This document shows positions 53,414 to 61,543 of a DNA stretch of 64,000 nucleotides, one piece after another (position 1 is the first letter of the stretch; each line of letters begins with the position of its first letter). A program made the translations under genes and the position numbers. The notes beneath the pieces are model-generated. The model ran no database searches, was not told where the DNA came from, and was given only the letters and a program-made list of their open reading frames with translations. Source of the stretch: an uncultured Pelagibacteraceae bacterium (lineage in GTDB: Bacteria; Pseudomonadota; Alphaproteobacteria; Pelagibacterales; Pelagibacteraceae); contig CACFZE010000001.1 in the NCBI GenBank assembly GCA_902570695.1, positions 124,001-188,000 of the forward strand, in the 5' to 3' direction.

Positions 53414-54469
53414 TTAAAAGCAGACAATATGATCGATATGGATGGGTCTTTTTATACCAAATTTTTCATCAACTTCATGTTGATGAATATGATGGGAATG
53501 CACAAAAACTGGTATTAATTTATTACTTAATGTTTTTAATGTATAAATAAAATTTGATCCTCTGAATTTTCTATCTACTACTTCAAGTTTAAGATTACTT
53601 GCATCATCATGTTGTAAGTCTTCTGGCTGTATTAATAGTTTTACTTTAGACCCTATTGGGAACGGTCTAGCAAAATTTCCAGTTATTGTTCCTAAATCTT
53701 CATTTTCAAGACTTTTCGGACTGGTAACTTCTGCTGGTATTAATGTACCTCTATTTAAAAAATTAACTACTTCTACTGAATTTGGTAAATGGTAAACATT
53801 ATATGGATCATCATATTGCTTTAATTCACCATCTAATATTATTCCACATTTACTGCCTAGATAAAAAGCTTCATAAGAATCGTGTGTTACAATTATTGTA
53901 GTTATTTTTGAATTTGTTAAAATTTGTTTTAATTCAACTTGAATTTCCTCCTTAAAACTTTGATCTACATTAGATAATGGCTCATCAAGCATTAATAAAT
54001 CAGGTTGAGAAACTAAAGATCTTGCTAGAGATGCTCTTTGGGCTTCGCCAGCACTTATCTCATGCGGAAATTTATTTAATATTTTGTTTAAGTTTAAAAA
54101 ATTAATTACTTCTTTAGTTTGTATTTTTTTATCATCTTTCACTCTATCTGAGCCAAGATTAATATTTTTTTCTATATTGTAATGAGGAAATAAACTGTTC
54201 TCTTGAAATGATAGAGCAATGTTACGGTTTTCTGGCTCAATATGAATATTTTCAGAAGAGATTGTTCTGCCTTTCAGATTAATTTTACCTTTATTAATTT
54301 TTTCTAAACCCGCAATGGTTCTTAATATTGTGGTTTTACCTATGCCAGAGGGACCAAGTAAACATACTATTTCACCTTCATTTTCAATATTTAAAGTAAC
54401 ATTATTAACTTTGTTTTTCCCACCTGCAGTAAAGGAAACATTATCAATTTCAAAAAAATTATCAGCCAT
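53414..54469 (-). CDS. fbpC: Fe(III)-type ABC transporter ATP-binding protein
   Basis: A 351-residue ATPase with Walker A GPSGIGKTT, Q-loop SFQENSLFPH, signature motif EISAGEAQRASLARSLV (the usual LSGGQ appears as SAGEA), Walker B LLMLDEPLSNVD and switch His in VTHDSYEAF. The C-terminal half carries the TOBE-type domain common in FbpC/PotA proteins. It shares one base with the permease gene. The operon order fbpA, small Cys protein, fbpB, fbpC supports ferric iron as substrate. The changed signature motif is noteworthy but still has the Ser and Gly. Confidence 0.88.
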   Translation of the reverse strand: MADNFFEIDNVSFTAGGKNKVNNVTLNIENEGEIVCLLGPSGIGKTTILRTIAGLEKINKGKINLKGRTISSENIHIEPENRNIALSFQENSLFPHYNIEKNINLGSDRVKDDKKIQTKEVINFLNLNKILNKFPHEISAGEAQRASLARSLVSQPDLLMLDEPLSNVDQSFKEEIQVELKQILTNSKITTIIVTHDSYEAFYLGSKCGIILDGELKQYDDPYNVYHLPNSVEVVNFLNRGTLIPAEVTSPKSLENEDLGTITGNFARPFPIGSKVKLLIQPEDLQHDDASNLKLEVVDRKFRGSNFIYTLKTLSNKLIPVFVHSHHIHQHEVDEKFGIKRPIHIDHIVCF

Positions 54470-56079
54470 TAGTCTTTCAAAATAAATTTAGATGTGATCA
54501 AAATAAATGTACTTGCAATCAATATCAAGAATAATGATGGAACTGCTGCTGCTTCTAAAAGATCTTGAGATGCGAATATATATGCTGTTGTAGCGAATGT
54601 TTCAAAGTTAAATGGTCTCAATATCAAAGTTATAGGTAATTCTTTTATTACTTCTATAGTAATCAATATCCCTATAAGAAAAACAGAATTTTTTAAATAA
54701 GGAACATGAATTCCTAAAAAAGTTTTTATTTTCGAGTAACCAAGAAGATAAGAACTTTCATCAATTGACCTATTTATTCTTTCATAACCAGTTTTCAAAC
54801 CGTTATAAGCTAATGAATAAAATCTGATAAAATAAACTATTACTAAACCAAAAATAGATCCTATAAATACTCTCTTTATAGAATTAAATTCAAAGGCTTT
54901 TATAAAAGTATTATCAAACCAAGCAATAAAAGTGATGAATGCTACAGCTAAAATCACACCAGGGATTGCATAACCAGTAATAGAAAATGTTGTAAGATAA
55001 TTTAAGAATTTACTTTTAGTTACTCTGTTTCCATAATTTGAAATAAATGAAAAAATTACTAGAACAACACTTGATAAAAATACCAAGTAAATTGTGTTTA
55101 TAAATAATTGAAAAGTATTTAAATCAAATAAATTTTTTGGAAAAATTATTGTCCAATACAACATTTGTAAAACAGGGAATAAAAAGCTGACTAAAAAAAC
55201 TAAAAAACAAAATCCGAATGCTAAAGATCCTTTTGAAAAGTTTAATTTAATTTTCTTCTTTTCTTTAATTCCTCCCTTAACTGGAGAGTGATATTGAGCT
55301 TTTTTTCTTGAGATATTCTCAATAAAAAAAAGTCCTAATATAAATAATAGCAAAAAAAATGAGAGCTGATTTGCAAAAGCTAAATCATCAAAAGATATCC
55401 ATGAATCATATATTCCAGTAGTAAGAGTTGCTATTCCAAAAAATGATACTGCTCCAAAATCTGATAATGTTTCCATAGCAACTAATGCTAAACCCGCAAC
55501 TATAGCTGGTCTTGCAGATGGTAAAATGATTTTAAAGAAAGATTTATATTTTGAAAAACCTAGATTTTGTCCTAATTCTATTAAATTTTGAGACTGATAA
55601 TGAAAAGATGCTCTAGTTAAAACGTAAACATATCCAAATAGTGAAAAAGAAATAGATAAAATAGCACCAAACATACCATCAAATTTTGGAATGGATTGAT
55701 TATATTCACCAGGTCCAAATAAAGATTTCAATATTGAGTATAATGTTCCAAAGTTTTCAAAAAAAGCAGTTAATGAATAAGCATAAATGTAAGCAGGTAC
55801 TGCAAAAGATAATATTAAAGCCCATTTAAAAAATTTAACACCTGGAAAATCATAAAATGAAACTACATATGCACTGCCAACACCTAAGAATAATGTAAGA
55901 ACTAAAACTCCTAAAAGTAATATTAAGGAATTATAAATATATTCAATTAAAAATGTATTTTTTAAAATATCAAAGTAATTAGTTGTTTCCTGGAAGAAAC
56001 TTGCAAACACAGTTAAAATTGGAATTGCAACAACAAATGAAACTAAAAATGAAGAAAGGTACCAGGAATTAAATTTCAT
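54469..56079 (-). CDS. fbpB: Fe(III)-type ABC transporter permease (fused double permease)
   Basis: A 536-residue inner-membrane protein with about twelve helices in two halves, each with an EAA-like loop (ELGQNLGFSKYKSFFKIILP and a second near ESSYLLGYSKIKTFLGIHVP). This double-permease form is typical of the FbpB/ThiP class for ferric iron, so one polypeptide does the work of two. It overlaps fbpC by one base. It is separated from fbpA by a small cysteine protein gene and a stable hairpin. Iron specificity is inferred from the binding protein and the candidate iron-regulator sites. Confidence 0.9.
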   Translation of the reverse strand: MKFNSWYLSSFLVSFVVAIPILTVFASFFQETTNYFDILKNTFLIEYIYNSLILLLGVLVLTLFLGVGSAYVVSFYDFPGVKFFKWALILSFAVPAYIYAYSLTAFFENFGTLYSILKSLFGPGEYNQSIPKFDGMFGAILSISFSLFGYVYVLTRASFHYQSQNLIELGQNLGFSKYKSFFKIILPSARPAIVAGLALVAMETLSDFGAVSFFGIATLTTGIYDSWISFDDLAFANQLSFFLLLFILGLFFIENISRKKAQYHSPVKGGIKEKKKIKLNFSKGSLAFGFCFLVFLVSFLFPVLQMLYWTIIFPKNLFDLNTFQLFINTIYLVFLSSVVLVIFSFISNYGNRVTKSKFLNYLTTFSITGYAIPGVILAVAFITFIAWFDNTFIKAFEFNSIKRVFIGSIFGLVIVYFIRFYSLAYNGLKTGYERINRSIDESSYLLGYSKIKTFLGIHVPYLKNSVFLIGILITIEVIKELPITLILRPFNFETFATTAYIFASQDLLEAAAVPSLFLILIASTFILITSKFILKD

Positions 56080-56115
56080 ATATTATAATCCGCCTTATAA
56101 TCATGAAAATCAAAA

Positions 56116-56149
56116 GTGCCCATGGCTTAGGAGACCAAACCATAGGCAC
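56116..56149 (-). terminator. Hairpin between fbpA/small gene and fbpB
   Basis: GTGCCCATGG (56116-56125) pairs with CCATAGGCAC (56140-56149), ten bases with one mismatch, around a 14-base loop. Read on the minus strand it is followed by TTTTGATTTT. It looks like a leaky terminator that would keep fbpA expression above that of the permease genes, as in the two other transport operons of the window. Confidence 0.65.
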
Positions 56150-56162
56150 AAACTTTAGAAAA

Positions 56163-56336
56163 TCAAAAATTAAATACTTTTAGGATATGCGGAACCTCCT
56201 TAGTTTTAATTTCAGACAATTTTCTATTATTTACACGTTTATTGATTTTTTCACACTCCGACGCACATGCAGGACAGGCTTTGGAAGATTTATTATAATC
56301 AACTTCCGTAGTAAATTTTTTTTTAACAGCTATCAT
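56163..56336 (-). CDS. Small cysteine-rich protein, 57 residues (not in ORF track)
   Basis: ATG 56336 directly follows the fbpA stop (TAAATG), with GGAAG just upstream, and the frame runs 57 codons to TGA. The product has a compact cysteine group CPACASEC (C-x2-C-x3-C) at residues 21-28, preceded by basic residues and followed by a charged segment, with no signal peptide. The spacing suggests a metal or Fe-S site, which is inference. It sits between an Fe(III) binding protein gene and its permease gene, so a role in iron handling is plausible. I know of no named family. Confidence 0.6.
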   Translation of the reverse strand: MIAVKKKFTTEVDYNKSSKACPACASECEKINKRVNNRKLSEIKTKEVPHILKVFNF

Positions 56337-57359
56337 TTACTTCCAACCTGCAGCCAACATTACTTCTAATGCATCTGCTTGTTTTGCACCGTATGACTTT
56401 ACACTTGTTTTAGTATCCATTACAAAGTTCATCTCTTTGCCTGGAACTAAATCATTAGGTGTTACACCACCGATCATTGGATACTCAAAAGTATTATTTA
56501 CAATGTGATTTTGAGCCTCTGTTGATAATAAAAACTCAACTAATTTTACAGCATTAGCTTTGTTTGGTGCATATTTAAGCATTCCAGCTCCACTAATATT
56601 AATGTGCGTTCCTCTATCTTGTTGATTAGGGAAAAAAGGCATTACTTTTTTTGCTGCTTCTTGTTGTTCAGCACCTTTTTTTCCAGATAACATCAATGCA
56701 TGATAGTATGTATTTGCAACAGCAATATCAGCTTCTCCAGCTGCAACAGCCATGATTTGAGCACGGTCGTTACCTTTTGGAGTTCTTGCCATGTTTGCCA
56801 CAACAGCTTTAGACCATTCTGCAGTTTTTGCTTTACCATTATTCTTAACAAGTGAAGCAACTAAAGATTGGTTATAAATGTTGTTAGATTTTCTAATTAC
56901 TAATCTACCTTTCCATTTTGGATCAGCTAGACCTTCGTAAGTCATGCCATTTAGTTCATTTGCATTTACTCTTTCAGGTGAATAATAAATTATTCTTGCT
57001 CTCTTAGCTATTCCAGTCCATTTAGCAGATCTAAATTGTGCAGGTACAGCATCCTTAATAGCTTTTGACCAACCAGCGTTTTGCATCATGCCTTTAGCTG
57101 CAAATGCACCTAATCTTCCAGCATCAGCTGTGATGTATAAATCTCCAACACAGTCTACTCCCTCTTCTGTAATTCTTTTTTGCAGGGCTTTATCTTTACC
57201 TGATACTACGTTTACTTTAATTCCTGTTGCTGCTGTGAACTTTTCATATAATTGAATGTCAGAATCATAGTGTCTTGCACTAAAAATATTGACCTCAGCT
57301 GCAATCGTAAAACTTGAAATTAAAGCAAAAAACAATGAAATTATTGTTAATTTTCTCAT
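56337..57359 (-). CDS. fbpA: Fe(III) ABC transporter periplasmic binding protein
   Basis: A 340-residue ferric-ion receptor. The ORF track starts at 57428; ATG 57359 has AAGGAG upstream and begins a clean signal peptide (MRKLTIISLF to IAA), so I choose it. The mature part opens EVNIFSARHYDSD, has the YEGLADPKWKGRL segment and NTYYHALM with the tyrosine pair that binds iron in FbpA/FutA proteins. The stop is immediately followed by the small cysteine gene. Upstream at 57430-57479 are candidate iron-regulator sites. Iron as the ligand is well supported by family and motif. Confidence 0.92.
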   Translation of the reverse strand: MRKLTIISLFFALISSFTIAAEVNIFSARHYDSDIQLYEKFTAATGIKVNVVSGKDKALQKRITEEGVDCVGDLYITADAGRLGAFAAKGMMQNAGWSKAIKDAVPAQFRSAKWTGIAKRARIIYYSPERVNANELNGMTYEGLADPKWKGRLVIRKSNNIYNQSLVASLVKNNGKAKTAEWSKAVVANMARTPKGNDRAQIMAVAAGEADIAVANTYYHALMLSGKKGAEQQEAAKKVMPFFPNQQDRGTHINISGAGMLKYAPNKANAVKLVEFLLSTEAQNHIVNNTFEYPMIGGVTPNDLVPGKEMNFVMDTKTSVKSYGAKQADALEVMLAAGWK

Positions 57360-57429
57360 TCTACTCCTTAAATTTATATTTATATTAAACGTTTTTTGTC
57401 CTGCAATGCGGATGATAACTATTCTCAAT

Positions 57430-57479
57430 GAAAATGATAATCAATTGCAATATTGTCGCAATTGATAATCAATCGCAAT
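57430..57479. promoter_or_regulatory. Candidate Fur-type iron-regulator sites upstream of fbpA
   Basis: GATAATCAATTGCAAT (57436-57451) and GATAATCAATCGCAAT (57464-57479) are direct repeats, identical at 15 of 16 positions, starting 28 bases apart. The first lies in GAAAATGATAATCAATTGC (57430-57448), which matches the classic Fur box at 15 of 19 positions. The second centres on the palindrome ATTGAT-A-ATCAAT. They are 71 to 120 bases upstream of fbpA. Fur, Mur, RirA or Irr could be the regulator; only the position and repeats are observed. Confidence 0.55.
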
Positions 57480-57504
57480 TAGTGCAGTTTTTTGGAAAAT
57501 TTTA

Positions 57505-58395
57505 TTAAAATTCCCACTCGGAAATTTTACTGTAAAGGAAGTTTCTAAAAGCTTGAACTCTAGCAACATTTTTAAGTGATTGAGGATATACAAAGTGTGC
57601 TTCTGTAGTTGGACCTTGAACGCTAGGTAATACTTTTACTATATTTGGTTGTTTGACAGTTAAATAATCTGGTATTGCAGCTAATCCTACACCGCTTTGA
57701 ACGGCTAATAGTAAACCATAAACACTGTTCACTCTCATTACAGTTTTTCTTTTTTTATTATCTTTCATTCCAAGTTTTAATGCCCAATCTGGATTATAAA
57801 CTGGAGATGGAGCTCCTCTACCAAATGAAATAAAGTTGTGCTTATTTAAGTCATTAATTGTCTTAGGATATCCATGTTTTTCTAGGTATTTTGGTGATCC
57901 ATAGATATGATAGTTGATATCAATCAGCTTTTTTTGAATATAGTTTAGCTGTTTTGGTCTTCTCATAAATATACCAATATCCGCTTGTCTCGTACTTAAA
58001 TCTAGTTCTCTATCATCAAATATCAGTTCAACCTCAATTTCAGGATTAAGTTGCATAAATTCTTGGATTCTTGGTGTTAACCAGGTTGTTCCAAAACTAA
58101 CTACTGTTGTTACTGACAGTTTTCCAGAAGGTTTGTGTTTTTTATCTCCTAAAGTTGTTTCTACCTCTTTTAATTTAGAGATAACTTCATGTGCTGTTTT
58201 AAATACATATTCGCCATTTTCAGTTAGTGTTAAACCTCTAGCATGACGTTCAAATAATTTAACTTTTAAATCTTCCTCTAAAGATTGAATTTGTCTACTA
58301 ATTGCAGATTGGCTAAGGTTTAGAATAACAGTTGCGCTTGTAAAACTTCCTGCCTCAGCAACTGCATGAAATATCTTTAATTTATCCCAATCCAT
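57505..58395 (-). CDS. LysR family transcriptional regulator
   Basis: A 296-residue regulator. The N-terminal winged helix-turn-helix (KIFHAVAEAGSFTSAT and LNLSQSAISRQIQSLEEDLKVKLFERHARG) is followed by a LysR substrate-binding domain in two lobes (for example DIGIFMRRPKQ and VQSGVGLAAIPDYL). The effector is unknown. It shares one base with the end of acuI on the same strand, so it is co-transcribed with acuI and may regulate it. It ends just upstream of the fbpA control region. The target is inference from position. Confidence 0.9.
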   Translation of the reverse strand: MDWDKLKIFHAVAEAGSFTSATVILNLSQSAISRQIQSLEEDLKVKLFERHARGLTLTENGEYVFKTAHEVISKLKEVETTLGDKKHKPSGKLSVTTVVSFGTTWLTPRIQEFMQLNPEIEVELIFDDRELDLSTRQADIGIFMRRPKQLNYIQKKLIDINYHIYGSPKYLEKHGYPKTINDLNKHNFISFGRGAPSPVYNPDWALKLGMKDNKKRKTVMRVNSVYGLLLAVQSGVGLAAIPDYLTVKQPNIVKVLPSVQGPTTEAHFVYPQSLKNVARVQAFRNFLYSKISEWEF

Positions 58396-59396
58396 TATTT
58401 GTTTACATCCACTACTATTTTATTTTTTAAATTTCCTTTTAATATATCTGGATAGACATTTAATAATTCATCTAATCCAATAGTATTTACAGATTTTTCT
58501 AAAATATTAAAATCTAGCAAAGCAGGAAATTCTCCCCAAACAAACTCTTTTCTTTTTTTACTAATATTTACCGAGTCTACTCCCCATAATTTAACTGCTC
58601 TTAATATAAACGGAATTACTGATGTATTTAATTTATTGCCACTAGCATTTCCACATATGGCAACAATTCCTTTTGGTTTAGTTTGAGCTATTGCATTAGA
58701 TAAAATGTTACCACCCACGGTATCTACAACTCCATCCCATGTTCCTTTATCTATTAATCTTGCTTCACCCTCAAATTCTTTACGATCTATAACGTTTTTT
58801 GCACCAAGTTCTTTTAAGTAATCTGCTTTATCTGGTTTACCAGTTATAGCTGTTACATTAATTCCCATCTTAGCAAGAACCATTACTGCTACCATACCAA
58901 CACCACCTGTAGAACCTGTTACCAATACATCGTTTACTTTTGATTGCATCAATAGTTCCTCTCTTGCTTTAACTGCAAAGGCACATAATAAACCCGTAAG
59001 ACCGGCGGTTCCTAGTATCATTGCTTGTTTATTTGTCATTCCCTCAGGTGTTTTTGTAATATGATCCTTTTTAACTTTTGCGTATTGAGAATATCCACCA
59101 TCAAAAAGTTCTCCTGCTCTACAACCTGTTAATATAACTCTGTCTCCTTCTTTAAATTCTTCACCATCTCCTTGTGCAACAGTTCCAGAAAAATCAATAC
59201 CAGGTATTCTTGGATACTCTTTAACTAATTTACCACCATCTTTTAGTATCATTGCATCTTTCCAATTAAGATCAGAATAATCTATCTTAACTAGCACCTC
59301 ACCATCTTTAAAATGATCTAAACTTAGTTCTTTGACTTCTCTTGTAAAATTTTCGTTCTGATTGTTTATTACAACTGCTTTAAATGAGTCCGCCAT
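58395..59396 (-). CDS. acuI: AcuI-type acryloyl-CoA reductase (zinc-free MDR family)
   Basis: A 333-residue NADPH-dependent medium-chain reductase of the YhdH/AcuI branch. DYSDLNWKDAMIL and PRIPGIDFSGTV at the start, TGSTGGVGMVAVM in the cofactor domain and PKGIVAICGNASG match the family; no zinc ligands are seen. AcuI turns toxic acryloyl-CoA into propionyl-CoA during DMSP catabolism. Its product would enter the methylcitrate cycle coded at 1829-5351. It overlaps the LysR gene by one base and starts 15 bases downstream of folE. The role is strong by family but shared with other enoyl reductases. Confidence 0.86.
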   Translation of the reverse strand: MADSFKAVVINNQNENFTREVKELSLDHFKDGEVLVKIDYSDLNWKDAMILKDGGKLVKEYPRIPGIDFSGTVAQGDGEEFKEGDRVILTGCRAGELFDGGYSQYAKVKKDHITKTPEGMTNKQAMILGTAGLTGLLCAFAVKAREELLMQSKVNDVLVTGSTGGVGMVAVMVLAKMGINVTAITGKPDKADYLKELGAKNVIDRKEFEGEARLIDKGTWDGVVDTVGGNILSNAIAQTKPKGIVAICGNASGNKLNTSVIPFILRAVKLWGVDSVNISKKRKEFVWGEFPALLDFNILEKSVNTIGLDELLNVYPDILKGNLKNKIVVDVNK

Positions 59397-59411
59397 GTTT
59401 ATCAGTAAATA

Positions 59412-60014
59412 TTATTTTGCAATAAATCGCAAATATCTATTTTGATAACTTAAATCGTCTTTAAACTGTCCAAGATAAAAATTTGTAACTGTGGTAGCTT
59501 GCTCTTTTTTTATGCCTCTCATAGTCATACACTGATGAGTTGAATCTATTGTTACCGCAACTCCTTTTGCATCCAACGACTCCATTAAAGTATTAGCGAT
59601 CTGAACAGTTAATCTTTCTTGTGTTTGTAATCTTTTAGAAAATACTTCTACTACTCTTGCTATTTTACTTAATCCTACAACTCTTTGATTTGGAATATAC
59701 GCTACATGAGCAATTCCTATAATTGGTGCCATGTGATGTTCGCAATGACTTTGAACTGAAATATTTTTTTGAACAACCATATCGCTATAGCCTTCAACAT
59801 CACCAAATGTTTTATCTAAAACTGCTTTAGGATCTTCTTTGTATCCCTTGAAATATTCTTTAAATGCTTTTGTTACTCTTTTTGGAGTTTCCAATAAACC
59901 TTCTCTGGTAGGATCTTCACCTAACCACTTAAGAATTTTAACGAAAGCTTCTTCAGCTTCCTTGTCTGTTACTTCGTTAATTTTTTTTTCGTTTTCGTTT
60001 TTTACTAATTTCAT
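59412..60014 (-). CDS. folE: GTP cyclohydrolase I
   Basis: A 200-residue enzyme for the first step of folate synthesis, GTP to dihydroneopterin triphosphate. Zinc ligands are in SHCEHHMAPI and the downstream HQCMTMRG; RLQTQERLTVQIA is the family's active-site segment. A charged N-terminus with EEAFVKILKWLGEDPTREGL is typical. It is divergent from hisI. It precedes acuI on the same strand by 15 bases, so the two may be on one transcript, although no functional link is obvious. The folate product would also serve the folate-dependent demethylation in dimethylglycine breakdown. Confidence 0.94.
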   Translation of the reverse strand: MKLVKNENEKKINEVTDKEAEEAFVKILKWLGEDPTREGLLETPKRVTKAFKEYFKGYKEDPKAVLDKTFGDVEGYSDMVVQKNISVQSHCEHHMAPIIGIAHVAYIPNQRVVGLSKIARVVEVFSKRLQTQERLTVQIANTLMESLDAKGVAVTIDSTHQCMTMRGIKKEQATTVTNFYLGQFKDDLSYQNRYLRFIAK

Positions 60015-60071
60015 GACGTGCTTTTATATATATAAAACCTTAATTTTAAAATATTTATTATATTTATTATT

Positions 60072-60560
60072 ATGTTAGATAATTCCACATATATGTTTAA
60101 AAAAAGAGAAAATGTAGCAGAAATAGAAGAAGGCAAGCTTTTATCTCCTAAATTCGACAATGATGGATTGATTCCAGTCATTACAACATGCTCAAAAACA
60201 AAAGAAATATTAATGCATGGGTATATGAATGTCGAAGCCTTCAAGTTAACTATTGAAACCAAAGAAGCACATTACTGGAGCAGATCAAGGCAATCAATTT
60301 GGCATAAAGGAAAAACAAGTGGGTTTGTTCAAAAAGTAAAAGAGATTCGAATTGATGATGATCAAGATGCAGTGTGGATGACTGTAGATATTGGCGAAGG
60401 TTCTAGTTGCCACGTTGGGTACAGATCCTGTTTTTACAGATCTGTTCCTTTGGGTAAAATTGATAATGCAAGACAAATCGAAATGAAATTTGAAGAAGAA
60501 GAAAAAAAATTTGATCCAGAGGTTGTTTATAAAGGACAACCTAATCCAACAAAAATATAA
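60072..60560 (+). CDS. hisI: Phosphoribosyl-AMP cyclohydrolase
   Basis: A 162-residue enzyme opening the adenine ring of phosphoribosyl-AMP in histidine synthesis. The zinc and substrate features HYWSRSRQSIWHKG, then GSSCHVGYRSCFYR with the cysteine ligands, match HisI, and the length fits the monofunctional form without the HisE pyrophosphohydrolase domain. The first 23 residues and a Glu-rich C-terminus extend beyond the core. It is divergent from folE, 57 bases apart, and followed by a 2OG oxygenase gene 7 bases later. No other his genes are in the window. Confidence 0.93.
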   Translation: MLDNSTYMFKKRENVAEIEEGKLLSPKFDNDGLIPVITTCSKTKEILMHGYMNVEAFKLTIETKEAHYWSRSRQSIWHKGKTSGFVQKVKEIRIDDDQDAVWMTVDIGEGSSCHVGYRSCFYRSVPLGKIDNARQIEMKFEEEEKKFDPEVVYKGQPNPTKI

Positions 60561-60567
60561 AAAATTA

Positions 60568-61176
60568 ATGAAAGTTTTAAGTCCGTTTGGACCAAAAATT
60601 GCTGTTGTTAAAATTCCATTAAATTTGGTAAAAAAAATTAATGATGAAGTTGAAAGTATTATCAAAGATAAAAAAAAATTGAAATCAAATGACTACTCAA
60701 AAAAGTTAGTAGGTCAAGTTGAGCAAGAAATTGAATTAAAAAATAAATTTATTAAAAAAAATTTAAAAAGTTTTATTTTTAAAAGTGTAAATCAATATTT
60801 AAAAAAAAATCTTAATAAGAAGTCAAAAAATATTAAAATTAAGAATTTATGGGTCGTAAGACAATTTAAAAATGATTATAACCCTGTACATTTTCATGAT
60901 GGCAATGTTTCTGGAGTTGGTTATTTAAAAATTCCAAACAATTTAACAAAGGGACATAAAAAAATTAAAACTAACGGAACAATTGATTTTATTTATGGTT
61001 CTAAATCTTTTTTAAATAATTCTATATTTAATCATAAACCAAGAGTTGGTGATCTTATCTTATTCCCAAATAATTTAATGCATACTGCATATCCATTTAA
61101 ATCTGATGGTGAAAGAAGATCATTTTCTTTTAACATAGATATTGATAAAAAATTAACAAGATTGTTTCATGGCTGA
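60568..61176 (+). CDS. Putative 2-oxoglutarate-Fe(II) oxygenase
   Basis: A 202-residue protein starting at ATG 60568, 7 bases after the hisI stop; the track's earlier start would overlap hisI by 71 bases and is unlikely. It has the iron ligand pattern FHDG in NPVHFHDGNVSGVGYL and a second group RVGDLILFPNNLMHTAYPF, with RSFSF at the end, matching a family of small putative 2OG oxygenases related to the prolyl 4-hydroxylase fold. The substrate is unknown. The DUF2237 gene overlaps its end by 8 bases, so the two are co-translated. Confidence 0.72.
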   Translation: MKVLSPFGPKIAVVKIPLNLVKKINDEVESIIKDKKKLKSNDYSKKLVGQVEQEIELKNKFIKKNLKSFIFKSVNQYLKKNLNKKSKNIKIKNLWVVRQFKNDYNPVHFHDGNVSGVGYLKIPNNLTKGHKKIKTNGTIDFIYGSKSFLNNSIFNHKPRVGDLILFPNNLMHTAYPFKSDGERRSFSFNIDIDKKLTRLFHG

Positions 61177-61543
61177 TAAACAAAAAAACGTTTTAGACGA
61201 AGACTTAGAGTTATGTTCAAATGATCCTTTAACAGGATGGTATAGAGACGGATGTTGCAATACAGATGAAAATGATCATGGTGTGCACACTGTTTGTGCA
61301 AAAGTAAATATTGAATTTTTAGAATGGTGTAAAGAAGCAGGCAATGATTTAATTACACCTCATCCTGAGTTTGGTTTTCCGGGTTTAAAAGATGGAGATA
61401 GTTGGTGTGTGTGTGCAGGTTGGTATGCTAGAGCTTTAGAAGCGGGAAAAGGATGTCCAATTTATTTAAAGAAAACTCATAAAAACACTTTGAAACTTAT
61501 TCCAATTGAAACTTTAAAAAAGTTTGCAATCGATTTATCCTAA
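61169..61543 (+). CDS. DUF2237 family protein
   Basis: A 124-residue cytoplasmic protein matching DUF2237: CSNDPLTGWYRDGCCNTDENDHGVHTVCA near the start, EFLEWCKEAGNDLITPHPEFGFPGLK in the middle and GDSWCVCAGWYARALEAG with conserved cysteines and Trp. The many conserved cysteines suggest metal binding, although this is unproven. The function is not known to me. It overlaps the 2OG oxygenase gene by 8 bases and may act with it. It is convergent with the ETF-ubiquinone oxidoreductase gene, no gap. Confidence 0.86.
   Translation: MADKQKNVLDEDLELCSNDPLTGWYRDGCCNTDENDHGVHTVCAKVNIEFLEWCKEAGNDLITPHPEFGFPGLKDGDSWCVCAGWYARALEAGKGCPIYLKKTHKNTLKLIPIETLKKFAIDLS

Noticed and set aside
56187-56369. 60-residue plus-strand ORF near the fbpA end
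   Set aside because: The real coding here is the minus-strand small cysteine gene, coupled to the fbpA stop; the plus ORF is its shadow.
60011-60665. Minus-strand ORFs of 83 and 123 residues across hisI
   Set aside because: They overlap the confidently identified hisI gene on the opposite strand and show no family motifs.
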